In this document: positions 6,405 to 7,966 of the stretch, piece after piece | Layout of the letters: each line of letters begins with the position of its first letter | Position numbering within the stretch: position 1 is the stretch's first letter | Origin: Simkania sp. | GTDB lineage: Bacteria; Chlamydiota; Chlamydiia; Chlamydiales; Simkaniaceae | NCBI GenBank assembly: GCA_028281425.1 | Contig: JANQJX010000100.1 | Coordinates: forward strand, 1-7,966 | Length of the DNA: 7,966 bases | Direction: 5' to 3' | Translations under genes and position numbers: made by a program | The notes under the pieces: generated by a model | Told to the model about the DNA's origin: nothing | What the model saw: only the letters and a program-made list of their open reading frames with translations | Database searches by the model: none

Positions 6405-7088
6405 ATGAAACACCCTCCTTCTATAGCTGCAATCTTGTTAGCAGGAGGTAAAGGTCTTCGCATGGGGCAAGCAATCCCAAAGCAATACCTGCCTCTTTGT
6501 CACCGCCCTCTTATTCATTACAGTTTAGACACTCTTCTTTCAATAAGAGAAATCTCTCAGCTTGTCGTTGTTTGTGCTCCTCGTTTTAAATATTTTTTTA
6601 AGTTGAATTCTTCTCAAAAACTTTCTTTTGCCCTTCCAGGGGAAAAACGTCAAGACTCTGTTTCAAATGGTCTTAAAAAGGTCTTAAAATCGATCAAATG
6701 GATTCTCATTCATGATGGTGTTCGCCCCCTTACTTGCATAAAAGACATTAGAAAGGTCATTCATGGCGCCCTTGAAAATGGTGCCGCAACTCTTGGGACT
6801 CCTCTAAAATGTACTGTTAAAGAAGTGAATAAAAATTTGATGATTAAAAAAACACTTAATCGTGCCTTTCTCTATCATATTCAAACGCCTCAAGTTCTAC
6901 GAAGAGACCTCTTAGAAAGAGGCATCAAAAAAGCAACACAAGAGTCCTTGACAGTAACCGATGATACGACTCTAGCTGAACTTCTCGGCCATAGAGCTAA
7001 ACTCGTCATTGGCTCTGATACCAACCTAAAAATCACAACTCCTTTAGACCTTAAAATCGCAGAAGAGCTCCTTGATGCCACGCTATAA
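6405..7088 (+). CDS. ispD: 2-C-methyl-D-erythritol 4-phosphate cytidylyltransferase
   Basis: IspD joins CTP and methylerythritol phosphate to form CDP-methylerythritol, step three of the MEP isoprenoid pathway in the cytoplasm. The 227-residue protein has the usual family length. The CTP-binding N-terminus is AAILLAGGKGLRMG with PKQYLPL (Arg19 and Lys26 match the catalytic Arg20 and Lys27 of E. coli). Next come RQDSVSNGL (82-90), IHDGVRP (102-108), LNRAFLYHIQTPQ (Arg153, equivalent to Arg157), TDDTTLAELLG (185-195) and the substrate-binding TNLKITTPLDL (Lys209, equivalent to Lys213). All expected residues are present. The ATG at 6405 has no visible ribosome-binding site but sits just after a good promoter. 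The gene overlaps truA by 14 bases. It is the counterpart of CT462 (ygbP). Confidence 0.96.
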   Translation: MKHPPSIAAILLAGGKGLRMGQAIPKQYLPLCHRPLIHYSLDTLLSIREISQLVVVCAPRFKYFFKLNSSQKLSFALPGEKRQDSVSNGLKKVLKSIKWILIHDGVRPLTCIKDIRKVIHGALENGAATLGTPLKCTVKEVNKNLMIKKTLNRAFLYHIQTPQVLRRDLLERGIKKATQESLTVTDDTTLAELLGHRAKLVIGSDTNLKITTPLDLKIAEELLDATL

Positions 7089-7824
7089 AATGCTCATGAG
7101 CTACGATGGAACCCCTTTTGGGGGATGGCAAATTCAGCCCAATGTTCTTTCAATTCAAGAGTGCCTTGAGAAAGCAATCAGCACCCTTTTACAAACAAAA
7201 ATTCAAGTCATTGGTTCAGGAAGAACAGACGCAGGAGTGCATGCAAGAGGACAAGTCGCCCATTTCTCTACTTCAACTCCCATTTCAAAAAGTTTTATAA
7301 GCAAGCTTCACTTGCTTCTTCCTCATGAGATCGCCATTTTAGATCTTTCTTTAGTTCCAGAGACTTTTCATGCCCGTTTCCATGCCCTTTTAAAAACGTA
7401 TCATTACCATGTTGATTATGGTCCCTTTTTATCCCCCTTTAAACGTCGCTTTTGCACCCATCTCAATTATCAGCTCGATTTTGATCTTTTAAATGCTGCT
7501 CTTCCTTATTTTATCGGAACACATAATTTTTCCTCCTTTGCAAATCAAAGGAAAGCTCCTTTTGAGCCCATTAAAACTATTTATGCAATTGAATTAAAAA
7601 AAGAGGAACATAAAACCTTTCGACTTGAATTTACCGGCAATGGATTTCTCTACAAAATGGTACGTAATATTGTGGGGACCTTGATCTATATTGCTCGAAA
7701 AAAAATCTCTTTAAAAGAAATTCCACCTCTTTTTGAAGCAAAAAATCGACGATGCACACCTCCACCTGCCCCTCCTCAAGGTCTTTTTTTACATTCTGTG
7801 ACTTATCCTCAATCCTCTCATTGA
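7075..7824 (+). CDS. truA: tRNA pseudouridine(38-40) synthase TruA
   Basis: TruA converts uridines 38-40 of the tRNA anticodon arm to pseudouridine. The 249-residue protein shows the N-terminal RYKMLMSYDGTPFGGWQ, the catalytic-loop motif GSGRTDAGVHARGQVAHF with nucleophile Asp52, the tyrosine-containing KTYHYHVDYG (107-116), HNFSSFAN (150-157), FTGNGFLYKMVRNIVGTL (186-203) and the C-terminal TPPPAPPQGLFLHSVTY, all family standards. I chose the ATG at 7075. A TTG one codon earlier (7072) is possible but adds nothing. The start lies inside ispD (14-base overlap), so translation is probably coupled. No terminator is obvious in the 85 bases after the stop. An oppositely oriented IS200/IS605-type end follows. 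It is the counterpart of CT463. Confidence 0.97.
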   Translation: MPRYKMLMSYDGTPFGGWQIQPNVLSIQECLEKAISTLLQTKIQVIGSGRTDAGVHARGQVAHFSTSTPISKSFISKLHLLLPHEIAILDLSLVPETFHARFHALLKTYHYHVDYGPFLSPFKRRFCTHLNYQLDFDLLNAALPYFIGTHNFSSFANQRKAPFEPIKTIYAIELKKEEHKTFRLEFTGNGFLYKMVRNIVGTLIYIARKKISLKEIPPLFEAKNRRCTPPPAPPQGLFLHSVTYPQSSH

Positions 7825-7909
7825 TGAGATTCCAAGGGAAGTTAGCAACCCTATTCATGACAATTTGCGGAAGTTTATCATTTTGAGAAAAAACTCAGAA
7901 TATTAAAGG

Positions 7910-7966
7910 TTGACATCCTCCTCTCCGTAAACAAAGAGGATTCCCTAGTGCTTTAACAGCACTTTG
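7910..7966 (-). mobile_element. Right end of an IS200/IS605-type (TnpB) element, cut by the window edge
   Basis: On the plus strand the sequence starts TTGACATCCTCC and runs through the hairpin TCCTCT (7919-7924) / AGAGGA (7935-7940) to ATTCC. A second perfect hairpin follows, AGTGCT (7947-7952) / AGCACT (7958-7963), loop TTAAC. Read on the minus strand this is a GGAATCC-hairpin-AGGATGTCAA arrangement, which I recognise as the 3' end of many IS605-type tnpB elements, where it also forms the scaffold end of the TnpB guide (omega/re) RNA. The rest of the element, including any tnpB gene, would lie beyond 7966 on the minus strand. The boundary would be next to 7910. Recognition is from memory of the motif, not from a search. 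Confidence 0.6.

Noticed and set aside
7820..7835. CTCAT/ATGAG palindrome at the truA stop codon
   Set aside because: It has a two-base loop and no T-run; probably chance.
7631..7858. Minus-strand open frame of 75 codons reaching past the end of truA
   Set aside because: Most of it is antisense to the conserved C-terminus of TruA; there is no ribosome-binding site or known motif.
7881..7900. TTTTGAG / CTCAGAA hairpin with A6 loop downstream of truA
   Set aside because: The stem is short with a G-T pair and no following T-run on the plus strand, so I did not call it the truA terminator.
1..7966. CRISPR array, tRNA, rRNA or toxin-antitoxin pair
   Set aside because: I saw no regularly spaced direct repeats, no cloverleaf or rRNA-like sequence, and no paired small genes of that type on either strand.

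Overview
The window looks like the chromosome of a chlamydia-related bacterium (phylum Chlamydiota, most likely one of the amoeba- or arthropod-associated 'environmental' families). The DNA is AT-rich. The gene set yebC, GNAT acetyltransferase, prfB, a stand-alone SWIB-domain protein, ispD and truA matches, from memory, the Chlamydia trachomatis block CT457-CT463. Stand-alone SWIB proteins are rare in bacteria outside this phylum. The genus cannot be fixed from this sequence alone.

Layout. Bases 1-344 hold no intact gene: there is a 29-bp-arm inverted repeat (71-99 / 164-192) and a start-less, coding-like remnant (167-331). From 345 to 5705 all genes lie on the minus strand. In transcription order they are a 736-codon UGP3-type UDP-sugar pyrophosphorylase homologue (TTG start at 5705), prfB (3326 to 2228, with a programmed +1 frameshift), two tandem GNAT acetyltransferases (2221 to 1706 and 1697 to 1197), and yebC (1067 to 345). 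prfB and the two GNAT genes are separated by only 6 and 8 bases and look like one operon.

A 306-base divergent region (5706-6011) carries putative promoters for both sides and overlapping hairpins resembling an attenuator. On the plus strand lie the SWIB gene (6012-6266) with a clear intrinsic terminator, then ispD and truA, which overlap by 14 bases and share a good promoter just upstream of ispD. The last 57 bases (7910-7966) look like the right end of an IS200/IS605-type (TnpB) element whose body lies beyond the window on the minus strand.

Function. Most of the block is core information processing: YebC (ribosome-associated/translation), RF2 (termination), TruA (tRNA pseudouridylation) and SWIB (probably chromatin). 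IspD supplies the isoprenoid MEP pathway. The unusual member is the UGP3-like enzyme. It resembles the plastid UDP-glucose pyrophosphorylase of plants and sits where the C. trachomatis block, as I recall it, has no such gene. The yaeI phosphoesterase that I recall between SWIB and ispD there is absent here.
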